A DNA stretch of 39,882 bases from Coemansia sp. RSA 487 (lineage: Eukaryota; Kickxellomycota; Kickxellomycetes; Kickxellales; Kickxellaceae): assembly GCA_027577595.1 (NCBI GenBank), contig JANBRJ010000125.1, positions 1 to 39,882 on the forward strand. Direction: 5' to 3'. Under the pieces are notes generated by a model. The model was not told the origin of the DNA, searched no databases, and saw nothing but the letters and a program-made list of their open reading frames with translations. Position 1 is the first letter of the stretch. The number at the start of each line of letters is the position of its first letter. Below, piece by piece: positions 12,501 to 21,362 of the stretch. The translations under genes and the position numbers were made by a program.

Positions 12501-12919
12501 GCACAAAGGGCAAGAGGCGGCGTCCTGGATCACGCCCACTTGTGCAGGTCCTGGGACGAGCGCGCGACCCGCGGCTTGTTGATTTTGTCATGCGCACGCT
12601 GGCGTGGGATCCTGCAGTTCGGATGTCACCCGAGGACGCCCTTCGCCATCCGTGGGTGACGGATATGCCGATCCAGCGTCAGCCAGGAATGGGCATGGCG
12701 GCGATGCCACCACAGTACGCTCAGATGGGTGCTGCTCCGCAGCCAGGCTACGTGATGATGCCTGGAGGTGGCGGCCAGGCTGCACCACGACCACACCCGG
12801 TCCAGACGCAGCACCCCCAGCAAGCAGCAATGGCAGCAGCTCACAACGGATACATGCAGCCGCAAATGTCGCAGCAACAAGCCGCGTACGGTAACATGGC
12901 GCGGGTGCGAAAGGCGTAG
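6571..12919 (+). CDS. Class II DYRK family protein kinase (Pom1/DYRK2-like), spliced
   Basis: Proposed model: exons 6571-7033, 8616-8703 and 8959-12919, giving 1503 residues. The first ATG follows an in-frame TAA at 6562. The first donor is CAG|GTAAGT, the second CAG|GTACAG, and the acceptors are TTTTAG and ACTATAG. All junctions keep the frame. The first ~990 residues are Ser/Thr/Gly/Gln-rich and look disordered, with polyglycine runs. A DYRK-homology box follows (about 998-1030, beginning LTPQEAIARY), then the kinase domain (about 1062-1417). It has the Gly loop GKGSFGQV, Lys near 1092 in VAIKVI, catalytic loop HADLKPEN (Asp near 1189), DLGSS, and the DYRK activation-loop YTY (Tyr near 1254 and 1256) followed by RFYRAPE. 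Family knowledge: DYRKs autophosphorylate the second Tyr and then act on Ser/Thr. In S. pombe, Pom1 links cell polarity to mitotic entry; the same role here is only an inference. The C-terminal tail is Gln/Pro/Met-rich. Kinase identity is certain; the 5' exons are a prediction. Confidence 0.82.
7485..7512 (+). other. Candidate 28-nt microexon in the kinase 5' region
   Basis: The sequence is preceded by CTAAC and then TTCAG 14 bases later, the classic fungal branch site and acceptor arrangement, and is followed by CAG|GTAAGA. If used together with the alternative acceptor at 8628 (exon 8629-8703) the reading frame is kept into the kinase exon: 463+28+75+3961 is a multiple of three. It would encode a short Gly-His-Asn-Thr-Ser-type linker. 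With the 8616 acceptor it would break the frame. Confidence 0.35.
8023..8036. repeat. Perfect 14-bp palindrome TGCCATATATGGCA
   Basis: The sequence equals its own reverse complement. It lies inside the predicted long kinase intron. It could be a binding site for a dimeric transcription factor; CC(A/T)6GG is the MADS-box (SRF/Mcm1-type) CArG pattern, and the core CCATATATGG fits that exactly. One such match by chance is possible in 40 kb. Confidence 0.4.
8277..8340 (+). repeat. Pyrimidine-rich tract
   Basis: A run of mostly C and T (CTTCTCTTTTTTCTTTTC and similar) with only a short purine-containing break around 8305-8317. Similar tracts precede the Trs120 and Erg13 start codons. Here it may be a polypyrimidine region of the intron or part of an internal promoter. 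Confidence 0.5.
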
Positions 12920-13351
12920 CTTTGAAATGTTCTATACTTATTGTGCGTTAGCCGGTGCTTTTGTATGCCCTAATTCCTCTATACTTTTTAATTTTCTTTA
13001 CTTTTGTGCATGCAAGATCTCGGCTCCTTTTATCCATATGTTTGTTGGATATCGTTACAGGATTGTCTTATACCACGTAGTAATCTTTCGTTTCTATTGC
13101 CTTTTTCGATACCGTCTGTCAGTTTTTATTTTTAATCCTCTACCCAGCAAACCTTGGTTTAAAACCTCAAACATTAAGTATCCATCATCACCAGTCAGGC
13201 AGCGTCATCATTGGTAGCTGCTGTACCCTTTTCTTTATTTGTTTTTCATTTTTCTCTATTTATTTGACATTCTTTCTCTTTACGCATTCTTTCACTCGAC
13301 CTTTTGTTACATTGCGCAAACTATTACTAGCACTGCTTGCTGAGCAACGAA
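12920..13351 (+). promoter_or_regulatory. Spacer: kinase 3' end and Trs120 promoter
   Basis: A 432-bp spacer between two genes read in the same direction. Its first half is AT-rich and should hold the kinase 3' UTR. The second half, from about 13220 to 13320, is strongly CT-rich (TTTCTTTATTTG, TTTTTCTCTATT, TTCTTTCTC), the pattern seen before other starts here, and is the likely Trs120 promoter and 5' UTR. No gene is seen in it. Confidence 0.5.
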
Positions 13352-16300
13352 ATGGTTGACGCCGAAAGCCGGAGCAACAGCGAAGGCAATCTTTCGAGTA
13401 GCTACTCGCCGTTTAGTGACAGTCAAATCGATAAAATCAGTAGACAGCATTGCTTTGTTGCGTCAACCGTCACACCTGTCGATGCAGCCGGTATCCGTGT
13501 GCTGCTTGTGCCTGTCGGACCAGTTCGACAAGAAAGGATGCTCCATTGGGCGAATGCAATTGCACAATTCTCAAGGCTTCCAATCTCCGATATTATGTCC
13601 CATGTCGAAACGTCGCTTGCCGCAAAGTACTCGGTTGGCTCTCATAGCGAAGATATTGGCGGCGGCATGGACGCTGAAGGTGAATTGCGTTTTCTGTTTT
13701 CGGTGGACGCGAACGAGGACCACGAGTATCTCGAGGGTTTGCAAACGTACAGACAGACACTAGGCGTCATTGGCATCTTGGATTGTCAGTTGTGTGATAA
13801 TGTAACGGAATGCTATGAAGAGTTTCTGCATATTTTGTCGCGACACACAACAGCTGTTGCCTACAGGTGCTGGGCATTTGATCCACTTCCTGACCAGCCG
13901 GATGATGTGCCTGGGGTGACCGTCATTCCAGATGCCGGCGGGTCATTGTTATCCTATTTGCAAACACTGCTTTGCGATTTTGCAGGGACGATGGTTTCGG
14001 CACTCGATCTGATGGCCAAATCAATCGAGGACAAGTCGGGGTTGCAAACTCCTACGGAACAAACGGCGCAGTCGCCTTTCGGTCGATCTTCTAGCTCGCT
14101 TGACAAGGATGCTGTATCTCCTGCGACATCTAGCAGTTTCGACATACACAACCGCCGGCGGTCGGTACAAGAGGCAAGCACCGCGGCTGCCCAAACAATG
14201 ACCAAAAGGATATCGCAGGCTAGCATTGGTCGTCGAGAGTCTACCCAAAGTCTTCCTGCCGGCGATGCTGCTCCTGGAGGCGGCGGCGGCGGCGGCAGCA
14301 GCAGTAGTGGTGTTGGTGCCAATGAAACAAGCGAGGCTCCGCAAGGGCCTTCACGCCAAGGGCGATTTGGTGGAGAGATCGATAGGGATTTTGTGGCGGC
14401 AAATATAGACAGGTCCGATGCGTCGAAAGCTAGTGTATCGCCATCTAATACTACATTTTCCTCATCGATGCGTGAGAAAAAACAGACGGCCAACAACGCC
14501 ATTGGCGATTCTGTGAATGTAGGGCGTTTGAAAAAGCTCCAAGGCGATCTGTTTCTTATGTCGGGCCGGCTAGCGGAGGCGTGCAATGCGTTTACTGCAT
14601 CAATCGATGTGAGTAGGACGTTTACGGACTACCTGTGGCAGGCGGTCGCGATGGAGGGATATTGCGCAGCATTGCTTCAGATGTGCGAGCGGCAGAATGA
14701 ACGGCGGCTTGTAGACGCGTACTTGTCAACCATCCCCAAAACAAGCGTAAGCGAGTCAGCGTTTTCTCTTGCTAGCATCCGCGCATCGATGACAAGACCA
14801 CCCCAGACCACGTCAACGCTGAAGGGGACGGCTGCCACGGGCGGCGCATCAGCGGCTGGCAACGAGGATAATGGCGCCAGTGGAGTCAGTGTACAGACCG
14901 AGGAATTCAGTCTTGTCGAAGCTCTGGGAAGTATTGGTGGGCTATTCGGACAGATCCCGCTCCTTTACGAAAAGTGCTTTACATTCACGCCTCTACTACA
15001 CGCAGAGGCATGTATTCGCGAAGCGCTTGTGCTATTTGCGACACGAGAGTCGTTTTTACACGATCCTGAAAGGGCCCTCAATTCACTGCTTGAGATCAAC
15101 AGACTCCATCCGCGATCGGTGAATGCCGTCTCGCTATCAACCCGGGATGTGGTAGCAAACACTCAGAACATCCCACTGAGATCGGTAATCAACGACTGGC
15201 TGCAGCGCGGATGGACTAGCTCGTTCTCGTCACTGGCACTGTCCGACCAGCTGGAGATGTCTTCAGAGATAAGTGGCATGTTTCGAGGCTTGGGGTACAA
15301 CCGAAAGTCGTTCTTTTTCCTGCGCCAGTTCCTGCTAATGGCAATTCCCATACTTTTGCGCACGTCAGCTACGGGAAGCTTCAGAGGCAATTTGAACAAC
15401 TCTTCTTCTAGCGCTCCAGTTCGCCAGAGCGAGTCCTCTGCGCATGGGTATTCGGGCATGTCTATGCTTCCCGACGGCGCTAGTGCCTTTGCCGCCGTAT
15501 CTGCCGCTGCTTCTGCTGCTTCTGGCACCACGGGCTCACAGTGGCAGTCTTCCCAACCACACCACATGCTGTTAAACACGTCCGGAATTAATCACCCTTC
15601 TTTTGAGTCTGGTGGAGCTAGCAACAGCGATGCTAATACGCCCGGCGGAGCAACAACTGCCTTGAGTTCGTCGTTGAAGGAATGGGCAGGCAGGTCCAAC
15701 CCCACTCTAAAGCAAGCCATGATTGCATGTCTTGATGCGCTGATTCATTTGTTTGGCGCAGGAGCTGCCAAGGCCAACACCATTCCTCCTAAACACGCGT
15801 TGGATGGTAGCGATTTCGGGCCACATAGCGGATGGCTTAGCATACAGGCAGATGCAATCCGTGAGTGTCTTTCCATTGCCGAGGCGTTGCCCAGCTATCC
15901 CCATGCAATTGCTGCAGGGTTCCGGCTTGTGAGCTGCCTCAACGAGCTTGCAGCGACTGTGTCGGACTCTCAAAATCGAGCGCTTTTGGAGGAACAACAT
16001 ATGGTGCGCAACTATCTGAACCGCACAATAGCCATTTATCACCAGCAATACCACTTTGTCGATTCAACATCTCTGTGGCTCGAAACACCTATACAAAGCA
16101 CAGTATCGGAACAGGATAGCAGAGACGATCGGCCGCATGTTGTCGGAAGAGATGCTGCTGTTATTGGCGGTGCATTGGACTCTCTGCTTGTTGGAATACA
16201 GTTCTGCACGTTTCCTGGAAATTCGGCACCTATTTCGGTCTCCAGTAAGGCAAACGTTTCACAGACTGAATCGCCTTCGCTATTTCTGCATAATCCGAGT

Positions 16301-18721
16301 GCCCAGCTACAAGGCGACACGCCTCCGCTTCTTGCTGCCCATGAGGATGTATACTTTGTGGCCACGCTGTCCAACCCATTCCCATTCGGACTACAGCTTA
16401 ACGAGGTTGCGCTTATAGCCTCAATAGCATCAGAGGGACCGTCGACAGAGACAGCCAACAAAGGTAGCAACACCATTCCCAAGAAAGAGCATGTGCGCTG
16501 CGATAATGATATCAAGGCAGAGCTTGCTCAGTGTTTTATCCCGGCAGGGGCACAAGGCCAGGTGCTGCTGAAAATCACTCCCAAGGTAGCTGGCCAGCTA
16601 AAGGTAAAAGGAGTGCGCCTGAGTTTATTCCAGCATCTCTCCGTTCAGTGCATTCTTGCGCAGGAAAAAGAGGGAGACGCAAAGCAGCGGATGCGTGAAC
16701 ACCCACTTAGGCAGAGGCTGGAGATCGAGCGGAACAGTCTTCTTGGGCTGGGAAAACCTCTGCCGGGCTCTCCATCGGTGCGGCTGTCGACTATGAATGC
16801 CGGATATCTTTTGAGCACTACCGTTGTTCCATCGCTACCCAAGCTATCGGTTATTGAGAGCAGCTTGGCACGAGAGGAGTCACTGAGCCTTTACGAAGGT
16901 GAAAGTCGCGTGATTAGGATTGTGGTTGTCAACGGAAGTAGCATTGTAGCTGCTGAACCGGTATCGGTGGCATTTGAGCCACTATCTGATGACAGAAAGT
17001 CGGCGGACGACCCAAAGGCTGATCTCCGGATGTGCGATCTAGTGGACTCGGCATTCAGCTACATGTATGAGCCTGGTGCGCTTAAATTTGATCCGCAGCA
17101 ATCATGCTGCCTGCAAGTGCGCGTAGCCGGGCTTGCTGGACTAAAGGGCGGCGAAGTTGTAATGCGGTACGGAAACAACACAGTGCCAGAATGGTCGAGA
17201 GAGCTGCGCTGGCCTGTTTCTATTTCGGTCGCGCGACTAGTTGTACCTTCGGTGGATAAAGGCGACGGATCGTGGACAAAATACACCGATCTCCCACCTT
17301 ATATTGCTCGATCGCTTTGCAGCAGTTCTGATACCGGTGCCGGCACTTCAGGAGAACTTGTCAAGATCTTGCGCGAAGCCTGTTCAGCCGGGGCAGACAA
17401 TGTATATGACAAGCGCGAAGGGTCAGCACAGGATTTGTTTTACCTTGCCGAGCTCAACCTCCAGAATATGGGTCCAACAGAGATGCAGCTGACTATAGAG
17501 ACCGATCTTTCGGGCAATCGCAACAAAGACGCTGATAGCTTGCACATGGGCACGATAAAGGATGCGGAAAACAGTCTTGTCAAGACTCTGGTTGCAAACA
17601 TGCCTGGACACGGGTCACTAACGCGGGTTATTTTGCCGCTACGTCGCACATGCCTTTCTAGCAAAACAGCCTCTTCGCCAATGCCTGGAATCGAAGTAGA
17701 CGGTGGGCCTGATAAAGGCATATTCTATTCCTGGCGCAACTCGTTGCTAAGGGACGAAGAATCATGTAAAGCGCAAGATAATGTGTCGCAGGGAGAATGG
17801 AGACAAGGTGACGGCATCCGAAGAAAGAGGCGCCAGTTTGTTGTGTCCCAAACAGCGAATATGAGCAAGGACGAACTGGCTATGCGTCGCAAGGTGTATT
17901 GGTGCCAGCTTGATATTGCAAGCCGTGTGAGGATCCGGTGGCAATGTAAGCAGTCTGGACGTAGTGGATATATCGATCCACGCTTGTTCTTTGTCTTACG
18001 CGAGCAGGATCTTCACATTGTTCGGCCCAAGGACCTTCATGTGCAAGTTTCTGTCAACGACATCGCAACAGAGCGTGTAGACAGGGGCATGTTGCAAGCG
18101 AAATGTGTCAGTAGGGAGCAAAGCACGATAAAGCTTGTATTGACCAACAGATTGGCCAGTAGTCTCGATTTAAGCATTAGCGTCTACACTGTAAGCAAAG
18201 TAGCTGCTGGCGTGGACGAAAGCCAGCTCCGCGACAATTTCGAGAAAAATGACATGGCCCCGGAGCTCACTGCTGATGCCTACTATTGTGCAAACGCGTC
18301 GTGTAGTATAAACGCGCGTGCAACAGCCAATGTTTGTCTTGGCTTTGCCTCTGGCCTTCCTGATTCGCGTGTTGACTTTAGCAAGGGTCGTTTTGTGTTC
18401 AGACCAGCTAGCGGCGGCCTCGGCACGGATGGGAGCCTTTCGGCTAAAGATCCCAGCCAACATCCAGACCCGAATATCCTGACGGTTTCGCCATTGCAGT
18501 CTCCGCGTGGTCTATCCTTTGACGATATCCAGAACATGCGTTTGCCAACAATATCGCCAGGAGAACCGCATACGATTGTGCTTCCTGTGTACATTTTGCA
18601 TCCCGGACGCTACCAACTAGAGTACAAAGTAAGCAAGAAACAAACGCTGGAGGGATCGCCTGGCAACAACATTGCTGAGGATCTTGTGCACGAGGTACTT
18701 GTTATCGATGGTGTGGGGTAA
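13352..18721 (+). CDS. TRS120: TRAPPII complex subunit Trs120/TRAPPC9
   Basis: An intronless 1789-residue protein. The start is the first ATG (13352); the frame extends 15 bases further up but without an ATG. Trs120/TRAPPC9 signatures visible are IRVLLVPVGPV near residue 48 followed by a conserved N-terminal block, and GRLKKLQGDLFLMSG near 391 leading into a TPR-like helical stretch (AEACNAFTASI, then DYLWQAVAMEG). The C-terminal half is rich in beta-type, Ig-like sequence, as in the family. Known role: Trs120 with Trs130 turns TRAPP into TRAPPII, which activates Ypt31/Rab11-type GTPases at the late Golgi. It is longer than the yeast and human proteins (about 1150-1290 residues). The excess lies in low-complexity inserts: a Ser/Gln-rich segment about 240-380 with a polyglycine run near 309-316, and a Ser/Ala/Gly segment about 680-780. 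No membrane segment is seen. The function is confident. Confidence 0.92.
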   Translation: MVDAESRSNSEGNLSSSYSPFSDSQIDKISRQHCFVASTVTPVDAAGIRVLLVPVGPVRQERMLHWANAIAQFSRLPISDIMSHVETSLAAKYSVGSHSEDIGGGMDAEGELRFLFSVDANEDHEYLEGLQTYRQTLGVIGILDCQLCDNVTECYEEFLHILSRHTTAVAYRCWAFDPLPDQPDDVPGVTVIPDAGGSLLSYLQTLLCDFAGTMVSALDLMAKSIEDKSGLQTPTEQTAQSPFGRSSSSLDKDAVSPATSSSFDIHNRRRSVQEASTAAAQTMTKRISQASIGRRESTQSLPAGDAAPGGGGGGGSSSSGVGANETSEAPQGPSRQGRFGGEIDRDFVAANIDRSDASKASVSPSNTTFSSSMREKKQTANNAIGDSVNVGRLKKLQGDLFLMSGRLAEACNAFTASIDVSRTFTDYLWQAVAMEGYCAALLQMCERQNERRLVDAYLSTIPKTSVSESAFSLASIRASMTRPPQTTSTLKGTAATGGASAAGNEDNGASGVSVQTEEFSLVEALGSIGGLFGQIPLLYEKCFTFTPLLHAEACIREALVLFATRESFLHDPERALNSLLEINRLHPRSVNAVSLSTRDVVANTQNIPLRSVINDWLQRGWTSSFSSLALSDQLEMSSEISGMFRGLGYNRKSFFFLRQFLLMAIPILLRTSATGSFRGNLNNSSSSAPVRQSESSAHGYSGMSMLPDGASAFAAVSAAASAASGTTGSQWQSSQPHHMLLNTSGINHPSFESGGASNSDANTPGGATTALSSSLKEWAGRSNPTLKQAMIACLDALIHLFGAGAAKANTIPPKHALDGSDFGPHSGWLSIQADAIRECLSIAEALPSYPHAIAAGFRLVSCLNELAATVSDSQNRALLEEQHMVRNYLNRTIAIYHQQYHFVDSTSLWLETPIQSTVSEQDSRDDRPHVVGRDAAVIGGALDSLLVGIQFCTFPGNSAPISVSSKANVSQTESPSLFLHNPSAQLQGDTPPLLAAHEDVYFVATLSNPFPFGLQLNEVALIASIASEGPSTETANKGSNTIPKKEHVRCDNDIKAELAQCFIPAGAQGQVLLKITPKVAGQLKVKGVRLSLFQHLSVQCILAQEKEGDAKQRMREHPLRQRLEIERNSLLGLGKPLPGSPSVRLSTMNAGYLLSTTVVPSLPKLSVIESSLAREESLSLYEGESRVIRIVVVNGSSIVAAEPVSVAFEPLSDDRKSADDPKADLRMCDLVDSAFSYMYEPGALKFDPQQSCCLQVRVAGLAGLKGGEVVMRYGNNTVPEWSRELRWPVSISVARLVVPSVDKGDGSWTKYTDLPPYIARSLCSSSDTGAGTSGELVKILREACSAGADNVYDKREGSAQDLFYLAELNLQNMGPTEMQLTIETDLSGNRNKDADSLHMGTIKDAENSLVKTLVANMPGHGSLTRVILPLRRTCLSSKTASSPMPGIEVDGGPDKGIFYSWRNSLLRDEESCKAQDNVSQGEWRQGDGIRRKRRQFVVSQTANMSKDELAMRRKVYWCQLDIASRVRIRWQCKQSGRSGYIDPRLFFVLREQDLHIVRPKDLHVQVSVNDIATERVDRGMLQAKCVSREQSTIKLVLTNRLASSLDLSISVYTVSKVAAGVDESQLRDNFEKNDMAPELTADAYYCANASCSINARATANVCLGFASGLPDSRVDFSKGRFVFRPASGGLGTDGSLSAKDPSQHPDPNILTVSPLQSPRGLSFDDIQNMRLPTISPGEPHTIVLPVYILHPGRYQLEYKVSKKQTLEGSPGNNIAEDLVHEVLVIDGVG

Positions 18722-18816
18722 ATAACTTGTTTCAAAGTGTTATATATATATATATTTGAAAAGTATCAAACAAATGTGTATCGCATTACATGTAGAAGAC
18801 GAGCCAGGCCTCTTTT
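18722..18816. other. Convergent spacer between Trs120 and mL53
   Basis: Only 95 bp separate the two stop codons. It contains an (AT)n run at about 18740-18755 (TTATATATATATATATTT). Both 3' UTRs must end in or run through this short segment, so the two mRNAs probably overlap at their ends. Confidence 0.45.
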
Positions 18817-19122
18817 TTATTGTCCCTGGAGATCTTCCTTTTGGCTGAGCTTTTTCGCGTACTTTTCGACCATGGCGACTATATCCGCACCGTGCAGTTC
18901 ACTAGCGTTGATGTTGAAGTTCTTACCGTCCTTGAAGGTGACGTCGACTGTGGCTGGATCCTTGGAGTAGTCTGTTGTTACGATTTTAATGTCACAGGTC
19001 GGGTTTGCCAGGGAATTCTTTTTCGAGAGCGCCTGATTGAGGAACACTTTTGCGGGCGTAGAATGTTTGGAGTAGGGGCAGAATGCTACCCGAATTTTTG
19101 CTATCTGTTTGAGCATAACCAT
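18817..19122 (-). CDS. MRPL53: Mitochondrial large ribosomal subunit protein mL53 (yeast Mrpl44)
   Basis: A 101-residue protein. I chose the ATG at 19122 because the open frame runs 11 codons further up only through a GTG. It begins MVMLKQIAKIRVAFCPY. The pattern 'KIRVAFCPYSKHSTPAKVFLNQ' fits the mL53 opening (a beta strand, then FxPF/Y, then a helix with R/K-x-FL). VTFKDGKNFNINASEL fits the later conserved VxxKDGKE strand, followed by a C-terminal helix IVAMVEKYAKKLSQKE. The family has a thioredoxin-like fold and sits on the mitoribosomal large subunit. No cleavable presequence is obvious, as in yeast Mrpl44. The gene is divergent from Ste24 and convergent with Trs120. The identification is by pattern and length, without a search. 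Confidence 0.8.
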   Translation of the reverse strand: MVMLKQIAKIRVAFCPYSKHSTPAKVFLNQALSKKNSLANPTCDIKIVTTDYSKDPATVDVTFKDGKNFNINASELHGADIVAMVEKYAKKLSQKEDLQGQ

Positions 19123-19564
19123 TGTCTTCTCGTCAGTTGCTTCAGCTGCACGCACACCACCGATGCGACAATAAATTCAAAAGAAAAAAGTACAATTCGC
19201 TGATAAAAGCAAAAATAAAGAGGAAAGATCGAAACCGAGCAAGGTGATTGAAACAAGGCACTTGATAATCAGTACTGATAAATCTTAATTTTGGATCATG
19301 TGAGGTGTTTTTTTCAGTGAAGCACAGCCAACCACCCTTCTGTTTACTTCAAGACTTTTCTTCGTTTCCACCCAGCCTTTTCGAAGCCTTCCTTTGTTGT
19401 TCTTTTCTTTTTGTTATTGTCAACGTAAAAGAGTTTCTTCCAAGCATACTATTATTATTTATCCATTTTCTGTAGCAGAATAGTAGAATAATAGACCACA
19501 ACGCTTTCGTATTCTTTTCATTTTCTAGTTAGCCGAGGAACGTCATCATTGTTTTATCTTTGCT
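19123..19564. promoter_or_regulatory. Divergent promoter between mL53 and Ste24
   Basis: A 442-bp spacer between two divergently read genes, so it must hold both promoters. It contains T/C-rich sequence on the Ste24 side (19370-19440) and an AT-rich stretch with repeated ATTATTAT/AATAGTAGAATAATAG near 19447-19495. No ORF or RNA gene is recognised. Confidence 0.5.
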
Positions 19565-21247
19565 ATGAGTAGGAGTGAAGCGCCCGAGAAGGCGGAGCCG
19601 GTGGCAGTGGCCTCCACGAGCGCGTCCACGCGTAACCCAAAGTTTGGCGACGACCCCAACTCTGCTGTCGATGCCCAAGCGGCGCTTGTTATGCAGAAGG
19701 GTCTGCTTGACGACATCATCGACGGCATACAGTTAGGCATAGTCACAGTCATCATCATATCCTTCCTCTTTATTGCCATTTTTGCTGGTAGCCTTCCTAC
19801 AGTGTTTCCGGCCACCCAGCCCATCTATGACTTTATCTACAGCATTCCAGAGTTTGTTAGCAGCATCCCAGAGTATGCGGTTATGATCAAAGAGAACCTT
19901 CCAACATCGCTGGATGAGGCCATGCTGCTTGCATCTGCCCTTTCCGCTTGCTTTACGGAGTTGCTCCACACGCTTCCATACAAGGAGTGCATTCTGGCGC
20001 TTTCCTGGGCAACCTATCTCTGGGAGACGCATCTTGACATTCGTCAGCGTGACCGTCTTCACGAGGTGCGGCGGCCCCAGGCCATTGCATCGTTTGTCTC
20101 CCGCCAGGCATATATTGAGGCCAATGCCTATGGGCTTGACCAGAGCAGCCTTATGCTGATCCGCAAGCTGTTTGACCAGCTCACAAACACCGCCATTATT
20201 ATTTACGATATGATCCCGATGCTTTGGACTGTTGTTGGCACCGGAATGGAGACATATCTTGGTCTTGGTGCCAAGTACGAGATCACGCAATCTGTGCTTT
20301 TCTTCATGGCAGCCTGTCTGGTGTCGTCGATGCTTTCGCTGCCATTCTCCTTGTATTCGACATTTGTTGTTGAGAAGAGACACGGCTTTAACAAGCAGAC
20401 AATTGGCCTTTTCGTTTCGGATATGCTAAAGTCGTATGCTCTGGGTGCTGTCTTTGGCGGGCCGCTGATTGCTGCCTTCCTTTGGATTGTTGCCAAGACC
20501 GGGTCCCAGTTCTACCTATATGCGTGGGCTCTCATGGCTGGTGCCCAGGTTCTTTTCATCCTGATCTACCCGACGCTCATCCAGCCACTCTTTAACAAGT
20601 TTGATCCTCTTCCCGAGGGCGAGTTGCGCAAATCAATCGAAGCACTGGCAGCGCGTCTTAATTTCCCGCTCAAGAAGCTCTATGTTGTTGACGGCAGCAA
20701 GCGCTCGGGCCACAGCAACGCCTACGTGACAGGGTTTTCCAACAGCAAAAAGATCGTTGTGTACGACACCCTTATCGAGCAGTGCGCCACCGACGAGATT
20801 GTGGCAATTATTGGGCATGAGCTTGGACACTGGAAAAAGAATCACCTTTTGCGCATGCTGGTTGCTGCGCAAGTCCAAATCTTTACACTCTTCTTTGCCT
20901 TTGGCTCGTTTGTTGGCGAAGAGGCCATGTACGCTTCGTTTGGCATGGACACGATGCCGACCATCATTGGCTTCATCTTCTTCCAGTACCTTTACGAGCC
21001 GCTTGCAAGCATTCTTCAGTTTGCGATCAACCTTCTTTCGCGTCTGCATGAATTCGACGCAGATGCGTTCTCCAAGAAGCTTGGATTCGGCGGTGCGCTG
21101 GCCTCGGGTCTTATCAAGATCCACGTTGAGAACAAGAGCAACCTGAACCCAGACCCGCTGTACTCGGCCTACCATTACTCGCACCCACCGCTCGTTGAGC
21201 GCCTGAACGCAATCTGGGACCCAAATGTCGCACCAAAGATGGAATAG
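19565..21247 (+). CDS. STE24: CAAX prenyl protease 1 (Ste24/ZMPSTE24, M48A)
   Basis: An intronless 560-residue integral membrane zinc metalloprotease. The zinc motif HELGH is at 418-422 and the third ligand is in HEFDADAF near 495-502. Family blocks include PYKECILALSWATYLWET (about 138-155), LPFSLYSTFVVEKRHGFNKQ (259-278) and NAYVTGFSNSKKIVVYDTLI. Known role: Ste24 in the ER and inner nuclear membrane cleaves the AAX from prenylated CAAX proteins and makes a second cut in a-factor-type precursors. Most homologues are about 430-475 residues. This one carries some 135 extra N-terminal residues: a polar lead (1-50), one strongly hydrophobic segment (about 57-76), then a short amphipathic stretch. 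The start is the first ATG; in-frame Met43 would still include the extra hydrophobic segment. The enzyme identity is certain. Confidence 0.96.
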   Translation: MSRSEAPEKAEPVAVASTSASTRNPKFGDDPNSAVDAQAALVMQKGLLDDIIDGIQLGIVTVIIISFLFIAIFAGSLPTVFPATQPIYDFIYSIPEFVSSIPEYAVMIKENLPTSLDEAMLLASALSACFTELLHTLPYKECILALSWATYLWETHLDIRQRDRLHEVRRPQAIASFVSRQAYIEANAYGLDQSSLMLIRKLFDQLTNTAIIIYDMIPMLWTVVGTGMETYLGLGAKYEITQSVLFFMAACLVSSMLSLPFSLYSTFVVEKRHGFNKQTIGLFVSDMLKSYALGAVFGGPLIAAFLWIVAKTGSQFYLYAWALMAGAQVLFILIYPTLIQPLFNKFDPLPEGELRKSIEALAARLNFPLKKLYVVDGSKRSGHSNAYVTGFSNSKKIVVYDTLIEQCATDEIVAIIGHELGHWKKNHLLRMLVAAQVQIFTLFFAFGSFVGEEAMYASFGMDTMPTIIGFIFFQYLYEPLASILQFAINLLSRLHEFDADAFSKKLGFGGALASGLIKIHVENKSNLNPDPLYSAYHYSHPPLVERLNAIWDPNVAPKME

Positions 21248-21362
21248 GCTGCATTTTACTGGGGTTTTATTTTCTTGGACAAAATGCGGATAACAACACC
21301 GATTTTTTAAAATGGTATATTCAAATCGAAACAAAAGCTAGGGCTGCCATTTAATTCCAATG
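21248..21362. other. Convergent spacer between Ste24 and Nudix gene
   Basis: There are 115 bp between the two stop codons. TTTATT at 21266-21271 is an AATAAA polyadenylation signal for the minus-strand Nudix gene. It lies under 20 bases from the Ste24 stop, so the Nudix 3' UTR probably reaches the end of the Ste24 coding sequence. Confidence 0.45.

Noticed and set aside
13954-14586. 210-codon minus-strand frame opposite Trs120
   Set aside because: It is a shadow of the low-complexity part of Trs120; its Pro/Ala/Arg runs mirror the polyglycine tract.
19733-21334. Minus-strand frames of 216 and 233 codons opposite Ste24
   Set aside because: They are antisense shadows of the Ste24 coding sequence and have no motif of their own.
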